This document shows, piece after piece, positions 1 to 7,308 of a DNA stretch of 14,192 nt. A program made the translations under genes and the position numbers. The stretch is from CAYUBI01 sp964443005 (lineage in GTDB: Bacteria; Margulisbacteria; Riflemargulisbacteria; GWF2-35-9; CAYUBI01). The number at the start of each line of letters is the position of its first letter. Position 1 is the first letter of the stretch. The stretch covers positions 1 to 14,192 of the forward strand of contig CAYUBI010000064.1 of NCBI GenBank assembly GCA_964443005.1. Direction: 5' to 3'. The notes beneath the pieces were generated by a model. It ran no database searches. It had not been told where the DNA came from and worked only from the letters and a program-made list of their open reading frames with translations.

Positions 1-132
1 TTTTCTTGACATTTTTAACAATTAATGAAAAGATGTTAGTATGTGCTAATTTTTTGCACAAATTTTTTGCATGCAAGCATCACCATCCTGGACATAATGT
101 CTACTGTTTGCAGAAGTTAAAGGAGTCCGAAA
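1..132 (+). promoter_or_regulatory. rpsB promoter and 5' leader
   Basis: This is the region upstream of the ribosomal protein operon. A perfect TTGACA lies at 6-11, but the hexamer 17 bases downstream (AAAGAT, 29-34) is a poor -10. An alternative is an extended -10 (TG-T-GCTAAT, 42-50) with a weak -35 at 22-27. The leader contains a possible small hairpin (TGTGC 42-46 with GCACA 56-60) and a 10-bp palindrome TTGCATGCAA at 67-76. Leaders of rpsB operons are often sites of S2 autoregulation, so these could matter, but that role is inferred. AGGAG at 121-125 is seven bases before the rpsB ATG. Confidence 0.4.
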
Positions 133-1035
133 ATGACAGAAGAAGTAAAAGACAAACCCGTTCGTGAAGTACCCAAAGATGCTATAGAAGCAATTGTAGC
201 CAAACCAGATGATCGCGATAAAGACAAAAGTGTAGTTTCAATGAGGCAACTCCTTGAAACTGGAGTTCATTTTGGACATCAGACCAAACGTTGGAATCCC
301 AAAATGAAAAAATATATTTTTACTGCACGAAATGATATCCATGTCATTGACTTACAAAAAACATTGAAAAAAATTAATGAAGCACATAAGTTCATTAAAA
401 CACTCACAAGCAAAGGCGGCGTTGTTTTATTTGTAGGAACCAAAAAACAAGCGCAAGATACGATTGCAGAAGAAGCTACGCGAGCAGGAATGCCCTATGT
501 TTGTAATCGCTGGCTAGGCGGCATGTTAACCAATTTCGAAACAATACGCAAATCGTTATATCGCCTTCGTCAAATGGAAGAAACCAAAACTAACGGCGGA
601 TTTGATTCCATGTCCTCTAAAGAACAATCCCGTTTTACTAAACAAATGGCAAAAATGGAATTCAACCTAAATGGTATTCGAATTCTAAAAAAAGTTCCAG
701 ATGCCGTATTTATTGTTGACACACATAAAGAAACCATTGCAGTTGCAGAATCACGACGTCTGAATATTCCTGTTGTTGGTGTTGTTGATACGAACTGCGA
801 CCCTGATGTTATTACTTATCCTATTCCAGCTAATGACGATGCAATTCGAACGATTCGTTTACTTGCATCAATTGTTTGCGATGCATGCCTTGAAGGCAAA
901 AAACTGTTTAATGGCACTGGCATTGAAAGCGCTGTTGAAGAAATGGTAGCAGAATCCATCACAATCCCAGCTATTCTTGATGAATTATCTGAGGATGTTC
1001 AGCCTGTGACAGCAACGAATTTAACCGCAAAATAA
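133..1035 (+). CDS. rpsB: 30S ribosomal protein S2
   Basis: This is a structural protein of the small ribosomal subunit, bound near the 30S neck and needed for docking of S1 in many bacteria. It is recognised from the family opening at residues 37-60 (MRQLLETGVHFGHQTKRWNP), the WLGGMLTNF segment and the late GVVDTNCDP and IPANDDA motifs. At 300 residues it is somewhat longer than usual S2. About 33 residues of charged sequence (many K, D, E) precede the conserved start; the internal ATG at 241 has no ribosome site, whereas AGGAG at 121-125 supports the start used. It is followed after 11 bases by tsf, the classical rpsB-tsf operon. The AGGAG for tsf overlaps the rpsB stop codon. Confidence 0.97.
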   Translation: MTEEVKDKPVREVPKDAIEAIVAKPDDRDKDKSVVSMRQLLETGVHFGHQTKRWNPKMKKYIFTARNDIHVIDLQKTLKKINEAHKFIKTLTSKGGVVLFVGTKKQAQDTIAEEATRAGMPYVCNRWLGGMLTNFETIRKSLYRLRQMEETKTNGGFDSMSSKEQSRFTKQMAKMEFNLNGIRILKKVPDAVFIVDTHKETIAVAESRRLNIPVVGVVDTNCDPDVITYPIPANDDAIRTIRLLASIVCDACLEGKKLFNGTGIESAVEEMVAESITIPAILDELSEDVQPVTATNLTAK

Positions 1036-1046
1036 GGAGAACTCTG

Positions 1047-1640
1047 ATGGCAGAAATTACAAGTACCCAAGTAAAAGAATTACGTGAAAAAACAAATGCA
1101 GGCATGATGGAATGTAAAAATGCACTTGTCGAAGCTAAGGGAGACATGCCAAAAGCAGAAAAAATACTTCGGGAAAAAGGTCTGGCTGCAGCCTCTAAAA
1201 AAGAAGGCCGAGATGCAAAACAGTGGCTTGTTGCTTCCTATATTCACATGGGCGGAAAAGTTGGCGTGCTACTTCAGCTTAATTGTGAAACAGATTTTGT
1301 TGCACGCACAGATCAATTTCAAACATTAGCTAAAAACTTAGCTATGCATATTGCAGCATCTTCACCCATCTATGTTAAACCCGATGATGTTCCAACAGAG
1401 ATACTTAGTCAAGAACAAGACATTATTGCAAATCAACTTCGAAATGAAGGCAAGCCTGAAGCAATTATTCAGAAAATTATGGAAGGGAAATTAAACAAAT
1501 ATTACGAAGATGTCTGTTTACTTAAGCAGCCCTTTGTTATGGATACCGATAAAAAAGTAGAAGATGTTATTAAAGGTGCGATTGCTGAAATTAAGGAAAA
1601 CATTGAAGTAGGCCGTTTTTCTAGGTTTCAAATCGGATAA
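1047..1640 (+). CDS. tsf: Elongation factor Ts
   Basis: EF-Ts is the cytoplasmic nucleotide exchange factor that recharges EF-Tu with GTP. The N-terminal UBA-like domain (about residues 5-50) carries the family signature TNAGMMECKNAL, and the dimerisation domain carries HMGGKVGVL and NCETDFVAR (residues 67-87). The C-terminus (AIAEIKENIEVGRFSRF) matches the family. At 197 residues it is the short form that lacks one repeat of the core found in enterobacterial EF-Ts (about 280 residues). The usual AEGLV between the two signatures is KQWLV here, a mild deviation. Its ribosome site AGGAG lies at 1035-1039, seven bases from ATG. No terminator is seen after it, so transcription may continue into the kinase gene. 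Confidence 0.96.
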   Translation: MAEITSTQVKELREKTNAGMMECKNALVEAKGDMPKAEKILREKGLAAASKKEGRDAKQWLVASYIHMGGKVGVLLQLNCETDFVARTDQFQTLAKNLAMHIAASSPIYVKPDDVPTEILSQEQDIIANQLRNEGKPEAIIQKIMEGKLNKYYEDVCLLKQPFVMDTDKKVEDVIKGAIAEIKENIEVGRFSRFQIG

Positions 1641-1689
1641 ATTTCAAAGTAAATTAGTTCTGAATTTTTGAATTCAAAAGGGGCGAAAT

Positions 1690-2418
1690 ATGAAAACCGA
1701 ATCAAGTCAACAACAAAATGTAACGGAACATAAACGCTTTCTGGAACAATATATTGTTGATATTACTCATGATTTAAAGAATCCCATTTATACAATTCAA
1801 GGCATTACAGATCTTATGCTTCGTGAAATTTTTGGACCGCTAAATGAAAAACAACGTGAAGCCTTAAACAAAATCAAAGAACATGTCCGATTTTCCTATG
1901 ATTTAATTGAGCGAGTTCTTGAAGTCAGTCGCATTGAATCTGGAGAATTTAAATTACAACGTGAAAACGTACATATTGTGGGACTTCTTCATGAAATTTG
2001 TCAAAATAATCAAATTCTTGCAGATAAAAAAACAATTCATATTGAATTTATCCCAGGCGACGATCCACTCATATTTTTAGATCATTTGCGCTTTAAACAA
2101 ATTATGAACAATTTAGTCTCTAATGCCATCAAATTTTCAAATCCACATACCAAAATTCTAATTTCAACAAAAATCCATGAGCATAATTTTAATATTTATA
2201 TCAACGATCAAGGACCCGGAATTCGACCAGAAGAAATAAAGGATTTATTTGTAAAATTTAAACAATTAACGCCAAAAGCAACTGATGGAGAAAAAGGATC
2301 AGGGCTGGGATTAACTATTGCCAAAACATTAGTGGAGCAACACCAAGGCGAAATCACGGTAGAAAGCCAGGTTGGCATTGGAACAACCTTTTGTATTAGC
2401 TTGCCTATGGTCGAATAG
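1690..2418 (+). CDS. Soluble sensor histidine kinase (HisKA-HATPase_c)
   Basis: This protein transfers phosphate from ATP to its own histidine and then to a response regulator that is not in the window. The H-box is THDLKNPI with H27 as the phosphoacceptor. The ATPase domain shows an N-box (N141, N145 in QIMNNLVSNAIKFS), G1 box DQGPGI (D173), and G2 box GSGLGL (203-208), ending in the usual GIGTTFCISLP. At 242 residues it is only the transmitter. There is no membrane segment and only about 15 residues before HisKA, so any input must come from a partner protein. AGGGG at 1679-1683 is six bases before the ATG and overlaps the edge of a 14-bp palindrome (1666-1679). The next gene starts four bases after its stop. 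Confidence 0.9.
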   Translation: MKTESSQQQNVTEHKRFLEQYIVDITHDLKNPIYTIQGITDLMLREIFGPLNEKQREALNKIKEHVRFSYDLIERVLEVSRIESGEFKLQRENVHIVGLLHEICQNNQILADKKTIHIEFIPGDDPLIFLDHLRFKQIMNNLVSNAIKFSNPHTKILISTKIHEHNFNIYINDQGPGIRPEEIKDLFVKFKQLTPKATDGEKGSGLGLTIAKTLVEQHQGEITVESQVGIGTTFCISLPMVE

Positions 2419-2421
2419 GCC

Positions 2422-2982
2422 GTGGCTCTGATTCTAGGGAATCTTCTTTATTGGATTAATATGCTAATCCATAAAACTGTTCATATTGAATGCATTAATC
2501 CTAGTCATACTGTTCTATTTGATCAACAAAATTATATTTTTGCACTGTGGCATCAAAATACATTTACGCCCTTTTTTTTATATAAACATCATCATATTTC
2601 CATGTTTGTATCAACGAACTTGCAAGGTAAAATTTTAGCCATTGCTGCTAAGAAAATGGGATATAATCCGATTCAATTACAATCCGATCTCATTAAATCA
2701 ACTCGAGTCATGACCCAACAACTGAAATCAGGAAAAAACATTGTTATGGCAGTTGATGGACCCAATGGGCCACCGTATCATATCAAAGACGGTTGCCGAT
2801 ATCTTACTGAAAAAACACATGTTCCTACTATTGGTGTATCTGTAAAATATCATCAATCACTTTCCTTGTTTTGGCGCTGGGATCGCTACTTATTTCCTCT
2901 ACCTTTTTCTAAAATAACACTAACGTTTTCAACGCCTTTCACTGATCATGCGGACTGGGAAAAGCTCGCGACTGCCTTATAA
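2422..2982 (+). CDS. DUF374-type lysophospholipid acyltransferase family protein
   Basis: It is a member of the LPLAT superfamily (DUF374 branch), proteins thought to acylate lysolipids or lipid-A-like glycolipids at the inner membrane. The family landmarks are present: ALWHQN (H44, equivalent to the acyltransferase histidine), a variable region with GYNPIQLQS, and VDGPNGPPYHIKDG (D112 region) followed by TIGVSV and WDRYLFPLPFSKI. The start used is GTG at 2422, four bases after the kinase stop, without a clear Shine-Dalgarno, which suggests translational coupling. ATG at 2461 is an alternative that would cost 13 residues. At 186 residues it is slightly short for the family, with the loss at the ends. 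Substrate is unknown. Confidence 0.8.
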   Translation: MALILGNLLYWINMLIHKTVHIECINPSHTVLFDQQNYIFALWHQNTFTPFFLYKHHHISMFVSTNLQGKILAIAAKKMGYNPIQLQSDLIKSTRVMTQQLKSGKNIVMAVDGPNGPPYHIKDGCRYLTEKTHVPTIGVSVKYHQSLSLFWRWDRYLFPLPFSKITLTFSTPFTDHADWEKLATAL

Positions 2983-2997
2983 GTTACTTGTTTTGAT

Positions 2998-3423
2998 ATG
3001 AAGAAATTCACATTTCATCTTCAGCGAATTTTAGGACTTCGAGAAAGCGAAGAACAATTATTTCGGCAACAATTAATGAATCTTTTGTCTAATCGAAAAC
3101 GTGAAGAAGAACTCATGACTCAATTCGTTGACCAATTAGAAGATGGATATATATGGTTGCGTGAAAAACAAACATTTTCAACTCAAGAGCTTGTTCACGA
3201 AGAAAATTATTTAATCAAAATCAAAAGTGATATTCTTGGCCAAAAATTGATTATAATGGATATTGATCGACGCATTAAACAAAAGCAAGATCAAATAATT
3301 AATAAACAAAAAGAAGTGAAAGTACTTCAACGTATCAAAGATGTGCAATACGAAACATATCAGTATGATGTGGCGCTTGAAGATCGTAAATTTATGGATG
3401 AACTAGCCTCACGTGCTCGGTAA
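2998..3423 (+). CDS. fliJ: FliJ-like flagellar export chaperone
   Basis: FliJ is the coiled-coil stalk protein that works with the FliI ATPase and FlhA in flagellar type III export. The N-terminus MKKFTFHLQRILGLRE is the typical FliJ opening, and the remaining roughly 125 residues are almost entirely charged helix (EEQLFRQQLMNLL, RRIKQKQDQIINKQKE), with a length (141) normal for the family. FliJ is poorly conserved, so the call rests on the opening, length and helical character. No fliI, fliH or other flagellar gene is adjacent, which is unusual. It starts 15 bases after the acyltransferase and its last 11 bases overlap the start of the NlpC/P60 gene. No strong ribosome site is visible. Confidence 0.65.
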   Translation: MKKFTFHLQRILGLRESEEQLFRQQLMNLLSNRKREEELMTQFVDQLEDGYIWLREKQTFSTQELVHEENYLIKIKSDILGQKLIIMDIDRRIKQKQDQIINKQKEVKVLQRIKDVQYETYQYDVALEDRKFMDELASRAR

Positions 3424-4870
3424 TTACAAACCACAACTCATCAAATCAATGATCGCTCTTTGTTTTGTCGTTACAATGTGTAATGCCTTACCTCTTACGA
3501 ACAATATGCTTTCTGAAACACAAATAGATCTACAAAACTGGGATTTTTTCCCTTTTGAATTAACACTGAACATAGGTAGCGAACTTCAGGATATAAAGAA
3601 CCTAACACAAAATGTACTGGATTATATTAATTCAGAATCTACGTGTGACTATCTCATTTCTCCAAACATTCAAGCTGCTATGACTCTGCGATTCAAGGCC
3701 GCGTATTTTCGTCCATGGGCACTCACGCATTCCGATTTTTCAAAACTAGAAATAAACAACATTATAATGCGTTTTAAGCGAAATCCTGGTTTTGGTGAAA
3801 ATAAACTTTTCCACCCAATGTCCTGGATTATTGACCTTGAAAACAATATACAGCTGTCTACGTATCCAAATTTACAAAAAAAAGGTATTTCGCTGCGACG
3901 CACAAGCCAACGCCTACTTCCTACACACAAACCTCATTTTAATAATTTCATCCTAGCTGGTGAAGGCTTTCCTTTTGATAACCTACAAAATACAGGGATT
4001 ATGGCAAACACGCCTTTATATTTATCGCACTTATCCATGGATCGTGCTTGGGTATTGGCAGAATCCCCGTATGCACTAGGTTGGATTCCGATTGATGATG
4101 TTGCTTTTGTAGATAATGGGTTTATTAATGAATGGCAGTCTCACAGCCTAGCTGCTTTTATACAGGAAAATGTCCCAATTATTAGCGAAGGTCATTTCCG
4201 TTTTAATGCAAGTATTGGAGGAGTATTACCGTTTGCAAACAAGGAAATCTTTTTCGTGTCTAATTTTTTAAAACGCTTATTCCCCCCCAATGCTAACGAA
4301 CCCATTGAATGCTTAGTAGCGCTAGCAAATGCCAATCGGCAAGCGTATATTTCTATTTGTCGTGTTTCTGCTAACAAGATTGCTACCATACCTATTTCTG
4401 CTACATCCCAGCATATTGCGGAAATAGCCAATCGTATGATTGGCCAACCCTATGGTTGGGGCGATTTTTTAGGTAATCGCGATTGTGCATCAATGATCAA
4501 AGATATTATGGTACCTTTTGGACGTTGGCTGCCACGTAATGGCAATGTTCAAGCCAACCAAAAACGCTCGATTCCTCTAAAAAATGTTTCTGCTGATGTT
4601 AAAGAACAAATAATTATTGAACAGGGCATTCCATGGGTGTCGTTGCTGTGGATGAATGGTCATATTATGCTGTATATTGGCCATAAAAATGGCAAGGCTG
4701 TTGTCTTGCATAATATTTGGGGCCTTAGGCTTCAAGACGCTAATCATAAAGAAGGACGATATATTATTGGCAAAACTGTTGTTACCTCACTCCAGCCTGG
4801 CATAGAAATTCCTATCTTAAAAAACCCACTCATTAATCGAATTGAAAAACTAATATTTTTAACTGAATAA
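3413..4870 (+). CDS. Exported SH3b1 - NlpC/P60 cysteine peptidase
   Basis: Probably a periplasmic or envelope-bound peptidoglycan endopeptidase that cuts stem-peptide bonds. Residues 1-25 look like a Sec signal (K6, K11, then a hydrophobic stretch ending CNA), with no good lipobox. An N-terminal domain is followed by an SH3b1 domain around 200-235 (DRAWVLAESPYALGWIPIDDV, W213), which in this family binds cell wall. The C-terminal NlpC/P60 domain starts near YGWGDFLGNRDCASM and has the catalytic triad C358, H417 (GHIMLYIG) and H433. All three residues are present, so it should be active. The start is GTG at 3413 inside fliJ; a TAG at 3404-3406 excludes anything further upstream, and the next ATG (3449) would remove the charged part of the signal peptide. 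Confidence 0.85.
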   Translation: MLGNYKPQLIKSMIALCFVVTMCNALPLTNNMLSETQIDLQNWDFFPFELTLNIGSELQDIKNLTQNVLDYINSESTCDYLISPNIQAAMTLRFKAAYFRPWALTHSDFSKLEINNIIMRFKRNPGFGENKLFHPMSWIIDLENNIQLSTYPNLQKKGISLRRTSQRLLPTHKPHFNNFILAGEGFPFDNLQNTGIMANTPLYLSHLSMDRAWVLAESPYALGWIPIDDVAFVDNGFINEWQSHSLAAFIQENVPIISEGHFRFNASIGGVLPFANKEIFFVSNFLKRLFPPNANEPIECLVALANANRQAYISICRVSANKIATIPISATSQHIAEIANRMIGQPYGWGDFLGNRDCASMIKDIMVPFGRWLPRNGNVQANQKRSIPLKNVSADVKEQIIIEQGIPWVSLLWMNGHIMLYIGHKNGKAVVLHNIWGLRLQDANHKEGRYIIGKTVVTSLQPGIEIPILKNPLINRIEKLIFLTE

Positions 4871-4924
4871 TGCTCTTGCAAAAACTACTACCAGTATGGT
4901 ATGAATATAATTAAGGAGGGAATC

Positions 4925-6199
4925 ATGATGAAAAATGGTAAAAATGTTCGGTTCGGTTGTGGCATGGTGGCAGGATTTGCTGGAATGTTATTACTAGGGG
5001 GGCTAGCATTTGCAGCAGATGAAGCAAAAATTGGGGTTAATTATCCGGAAACAGGACCGTATGCTAAAGAAGGTGCAGATCAAAAACGCGCTGCAGAACT
5101 CGCAGCAGCAGAAATAAACGCTGCAGGTGGAATCTTAGGCAAGCAAATTGCGTTAGTTTTTAAAGATGACAAAAATAGTGCAAAAGTAACCAAAGAAAAT
5201 GTAACTGATTTGTTTGATAATGAAGGTGTGTCTATGGTATTCGGTGGTTCGTCCAGTGGCGTAGCAATTGCTGCAGGAAAAGTAGCTAAAGCTAAGAAAA
5301 AATTATTTTTTGGTACACTCACCTATTCAACAGAAACTACAGGTGAAGAAGGCCATAAATACATTTTCAGAGAATGCAATGATTCAGGAATGTCTGCAAG
5401 GGTTTTATCCAGCTACATTAAGAAAAATTTAACTGGCAAGAAATTCTTTTACATTACAGCAGATTATACATGGGGATGGACAACTGAAGAAATGATTCGC
5501 AAGTATTCAGATACAGTAAATAAGGATTCCAATAAAGGTATTCTAACCAAATTAGGGTCAACAGACTTTAAGAAAGTGCTTGAAATTGCACGTGACGAAA
5601 ATCCTCAGGTTCTAGTATTAGTGTTATTTGGCAAAGATATGGAAATTGCTATTAAACAAGCCTATGACATGGGCCTCAAGGATAAAATGCAAATTATTGT
5701 TCCCAATTTAACAGACGATATGGCAGATGGAGCTGGTGTAGAAGCAATGGAGGGAGTCATTGGCACAGTACCATGGAGCTGGAAAATAGCTATGGATAAA
5801 GGCTTTAAACGAGGCCAGGAGTTTGTAAAAAACTACGAAGCAAAATACAATCGTTATCCAACATGTTCAGGTGGTTCAGCGTATACCATTCTGTATGAAT
5901 ACAAAGCAGCTGTTGAAGCTGCAGGTACCTTTGATACAATGCCTGTTATCAAAGCACTCGAAAACCATAGTTATACTAGTCTTAAAGATGAACAAACATG
6001 GCGTGCTTTTGATCACCAATCTGTTCAAACTGTGTATGCAGTTAAAGGCAAAAAAGCCGCAGATGTTAAAAAGGATAAACATCAATTTGACTTTTTTGAG
6101 ATTATTGGCGAAATGAAAGGATCAGATGCAACAATTTCGTTATCTGATTGGACAGATATTCGCACTAAAGTTGGCGCGTCAACTACACTCGCAGAATAA
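4925..6199 (+). CDS. ABC transporter periplasmic substrate-binding protein (Peripla_BP_6, LivK/amide-like)
   Basis: This is a periplasmic binding protein of the branched-chain amino acid/amide/urea group, delivering ligand to an ABC permease. The signal peptide spans about residues 1-30 (basic start, FGCGMVAGFAGMLLLGG, cleavage at AFA-AD). The mature part opens with KIGVNYPETGPYAKEGADQKRAAELAAAEIN, then GGILGKQI, GGSSSGVAIAAGKVAK and TADYTWGW, typical of the family. Length 424 residues is normal. AGGAGG at 4914-4919 lies 5 bases from ATG 4925 and 8 from ATG 4928, so one of these is the start rather than the in-frame upstream ATG at 4901, which precedes the ribosome site. No permease or ATPase genes accompany it: the gene stands alone and is closed by a strong terminator. 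Ligand cannot be assigned. Confidence 0.88.
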   Translation: MMKNGKNVRFGCGMVAGFAGMLLLGGLAFAADEAKIGVNYPETGPYAKEGADQKRAAELAAAEINAAGGILGKQIALVFKDDKNSAKVTKENVTDLFDNEGVSMVFGGSSSGVAIAAGKVAKAKKKLFFGTLTYSTETTGEEGHKYIFRECNDSGMSARVLSSYIKKNLTGKKFFYITADYTWGWTTEEMIRKYSDTVNKDSNKGILTKLGSTDFKKVLEIARDENPQVLVLVLFGKDMEIAIKQAYDMGLKDKMQIIVPNLTDDMADGAGVEAMEGVIGTVPWSWKIAMDKGFKRGQEFVKNYEAKYNRYPTCSGGSAYTILYEYKAAVEAAGTFDTMPVIKALENHSYTSLKDEQTWRAFDHQSVQTVYAVKGKKAADVKKDKHQFDFFEIIGEMKGSDATISLSDWTDIRTKVGASTTLAE

Positions 6200-6206
6200 A
6201 CAAGCT

Positions 6207-6248
6207 TAAACAGCGATTGGCAAAAAGTAACTTGCCAATCGCTGTTTA
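6207..6248 (+). terminator. Terminator hairpin after the substrate-binding protein gene
   Basis: A perfect 17-bp stem (6207-6223 with 6232-6248) closes an 8-base loop. It starts eight bases after the TAA at 6197-6199. The 3' arm ends in GTTTA, so the T tract is short, but stem length and position are convincing. It separates the housekeeping-like operon from the tRNA. Confidence 0.85.
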
Positions 6249-6273
6249 TCAAACCAGACTTTCATACTATAAT
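6245..6273 (+). promoter_or_regulatory. Promoter of tRNA-Thr
   Basis: A perfect TATAAT at 6268-6273 lies 11 bases before the tRNA. A weak -35 (TTTATC, 6245-6250) is 17 bases upstream and falls on the end of the preceding terminator. Confidence 0.65.
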
Positions 6274-6284
6274 ACTCTTATTAT

Positions 6285-6360
6285 GCTCCTGTAGCTCAGT
6301 TGGTAGAGCACCACCATGGTAAGGTGGGGGTCAGCGGTTCAAGCCCGCTCGGGAGCTCCA
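6285..6360 (+). tRNA. tRNA-Thr (anticodon GGT)
   Basis: The full cloverleaf can be folded. The acceptor arm GCTCCTG pairs with CGGGAGC with one G-U pair, the D stem is GCTC/GAGC with GG in the loop, the anticodon stem is CCACC/GGTGG with loop ATGGTAA (anticodon GGT at 6318-6320), and the T stem is AGCGG/CCGCT with loop TTCAAGC. The discriminator base is T, followed by encoded CCA at 6358-6360. Anticodon GGT reads ACC and ACU, hence threonine. Its last 24 bases recur downstream (7280-7303), which marks it as an integration target. No terminator follows before the PIN gene 48 bases later. Confidence 0.95.
6337..6360 (+). repeat. attL-like copy of 24-bp tRNA-end direct repeat
   Basis: These are the 3' end of the tRNA-Thr gene, from the start of the T loop region through CCA. 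An exact second copy lies at 7280-7303, in the same orientation. An identical tRNA tail behind an intact tRNA is the standard footprint of site-specific integration into a tRNA gene. Confidence 0.8.
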
Positions 6361-6408
6361 GACTTGAAAAATATTGCATATTTATCAATAAAATGAGATT
6401 ATTTGATC

Positions 6409-6870
6409 ATGAAAATATTACCCGTTTACGCAGATACATCAGTTTATGGTGGAGTTTTTGATTCTCAGTTTTCAGTAGCTAGTAAAACATTTTTTGAAGA
6501 AGTTCAAAAGAAAAAATTTAAACTTCTAATTTCTGATGTTGTGCGAAGAGAATTAGAGGCAGCTCCTCAACAAGTGCAGGATTTATTTAAGGAAATTTTG
6601 CCATTAAGTAAAATGGTAACCATTTCCTCAGATGCCTTAAAATTACAGCAAGCCTACATCAACGAAAAAGTTTTATCCGAAAAATGGGATGACGATGCCC
6701 TTCATGTTGCCTTGGCAACAGTTGCAAAAGCAGATTTTATTGTAAGCTGGAATTTCAAACATATAGTACATTTTGATAAAATTCCTCGTTTCAATGCCGT
6801 TAACGTATTGCTTGGCTATAAACCAATTGCGATTTATTCTCCATTGGAGGTGATTAACTATGTCGAATAA
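6409..6870 (+). CDS. PIN-domain protein, VapC-like toxin
   Basis: PIN domains are Mg-dependent RNases, and as VapC-type toxins they cut tRNA or rRNA. Visible acidic residues are D9 (VYADTSVYGG), E48 (DVVRREL) and D96 (DDDALHVALATVAKADFIVSWNF). The fourth site is N115 in SWNFKHI, as is common in this PIN subfamily with the SWNFKHI - NAVN - LLGY C-terminal pattern. Length 153 residues fits one PIN domain. The ATG at 6409 is preferred to the in-frame TTG at 6403; neither has a good ribosome site. The last 11 bases overlap the small partner gene at 6860, the layout of a toxin-antitoxin pair with the toxin first. It may be transcribed with the tRNA, since no terminator intervenes. Confidence 0.8.
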   Translation: MKILPVYADTSVYGGVFDSQFSVASKTFFEEVQKKKFKLLISDVVRRELEAAPQQVQDLFKEILPLSKMVTISSDALKLQQAYINEKVLSEKWDDDALHVALATVAKADFIVSWNFKHIVHFDKIPRFNAVNVLLGYKPIAIYSPLEVINYVE

Positions 6871-7021
6871 ACAATTTAGTTGCGTGGAAATGAAGCGTGC
6901 AGCAGCAGAAAAAATCCATAACGAAACCCATTCAATGAGCTTGTCAGAAAAACTCGAGTACTGGAAACTTGGAGAAGCAAAACTTCGTAAAATGATTAAC
7001 GGATCAAAAAAAATCCATTAA
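6860..7021 (+). CDS. Small antitoxin-like partner of the PIN protein (53 aa)
   Basis: The frame encodes 53 residues beginning MSNKQFSCVEMKRAAAEKIH and ending in SKKIH. It is rich in K and E and predicted mostly helical (SLSEKLEYWKLGEAKLRKM). GGAGG at 6846-6850, inside the toxin gene, lies nine bases before its ATG, and the gene overlaps the toxin by 11 bases. From memory, partners of this PIN subfamily are small proteins opening with a similar F-x-C-V-x-M-K pattern, so it likely binds and neutralises the PIN protein. No DNA-binding domain can be recognised with confidence. A decayed copy of its residues 5-20 lies at 7309-7356. Confidence 0.7.
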   Translation: MSNKQFSCVEMKRAAAEKIHNETHSMSLSEKLEYWKLGEAKLRKMINGSKKIH

Positions 7022-7279
7022 TCATTATTACCCGGGAAATGACTAACTCAAACGATCGTCTTTACCCAAAAGCCCTTCAAGAAATAATAAAAAAATGGTC
7101 AATATTTTGACCTCAGTTAAAGGTTGGTCTGCTCATCTATATATTTCCATAAATATTATTGAACGTTAATTATAATATGTACTTTGAAAAATAAAAAAAA
7201 TCTCATATATAATTTTCTGGTTTGGTTTTATTTATACTAGGTATATTGTATTTATGAAAAATAAAATTGTGGCATTAAA
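7022..7279. other. AT-rich spacer without a supported gene
   Basis: Nothing convincing is encoded here. A 6-bp stem hairpin (7097-7102 with 7107-7112, loop TATT) could weakly end the toxin-antitoxin transcript but has no T tract. TATAAT occurs at 7171-7176 without a matching -35. A 23-codon open frame at 7039-7110 lacks a usable ribosome site. Confidence 0.5.
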
Positions 7280-7303
7280 GTTCAAGCCCGCTCGGGAGCT
7301 CCA
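7280..7303 (+). repeat. attR-like copy of the 24-bp tRNA-Thr tail
   Basis: It is identical over 24 bases to 6337-6360 and lies 943 bases downstream in the same orientation. There is no tRNA body in front of it: the preceding bases (GTGGCATTAAA) do not resemble the tRNA. It is followed immediately by a decayed antitoxin fragment. Confidence 0.8.
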
Positions 7304-7308
7304 ATTAA

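Larger units (their letters stand above)
6361..7303 (+). mobile_element. Putative small integrated unit bounded by the tRNA tail repeat, carrying a PIN module
   Basis: The 943 bases between the end of the tRNA and the end of the second tRNA tail hold only the PIN toxin-like gene and its small partner, plus about 260 bases of AT-rich non-coding DNA. No integrase is present in the window, so the unit would be a remnant, a cargo mobilised in trans, or the left piece of a larger island whose other parts lie further right. The bounding repeats are seen directly; calling the interval an element is inference. Confidence 0.45.

Noticed and set aside
4192..4431. 79-codon ORF on the minus strand within the NlpC/P60 gene
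   Set aside because: It is a shadow of a gene whose forward frame has a full catalytic triad; no homology or ribosome site is visible.
4906..4911. TATAAT directly before the substrate-binding protein gene as its promoter
   Set aside because: The only -35-like hexamer (TTGCAA, 4876-4881) is 24 bases away, and transcription would start inside or past the ribosome site.
4901..4924. Upstream in-frame ATG for the substrate-binding protein
   Set aside because: It precedes the AGGAGG ribosome site and would put eight extra residues before the signal peptide; ATG 4925 or 4928 fits much better.
7039..7110. 23-codon ORF with a plausible-looking peptide after the antitoxin-like gene
   Set aside because: GGGA is only one base from the ATG, so there is no usable ribosome site, and the peptide is too short to compare.
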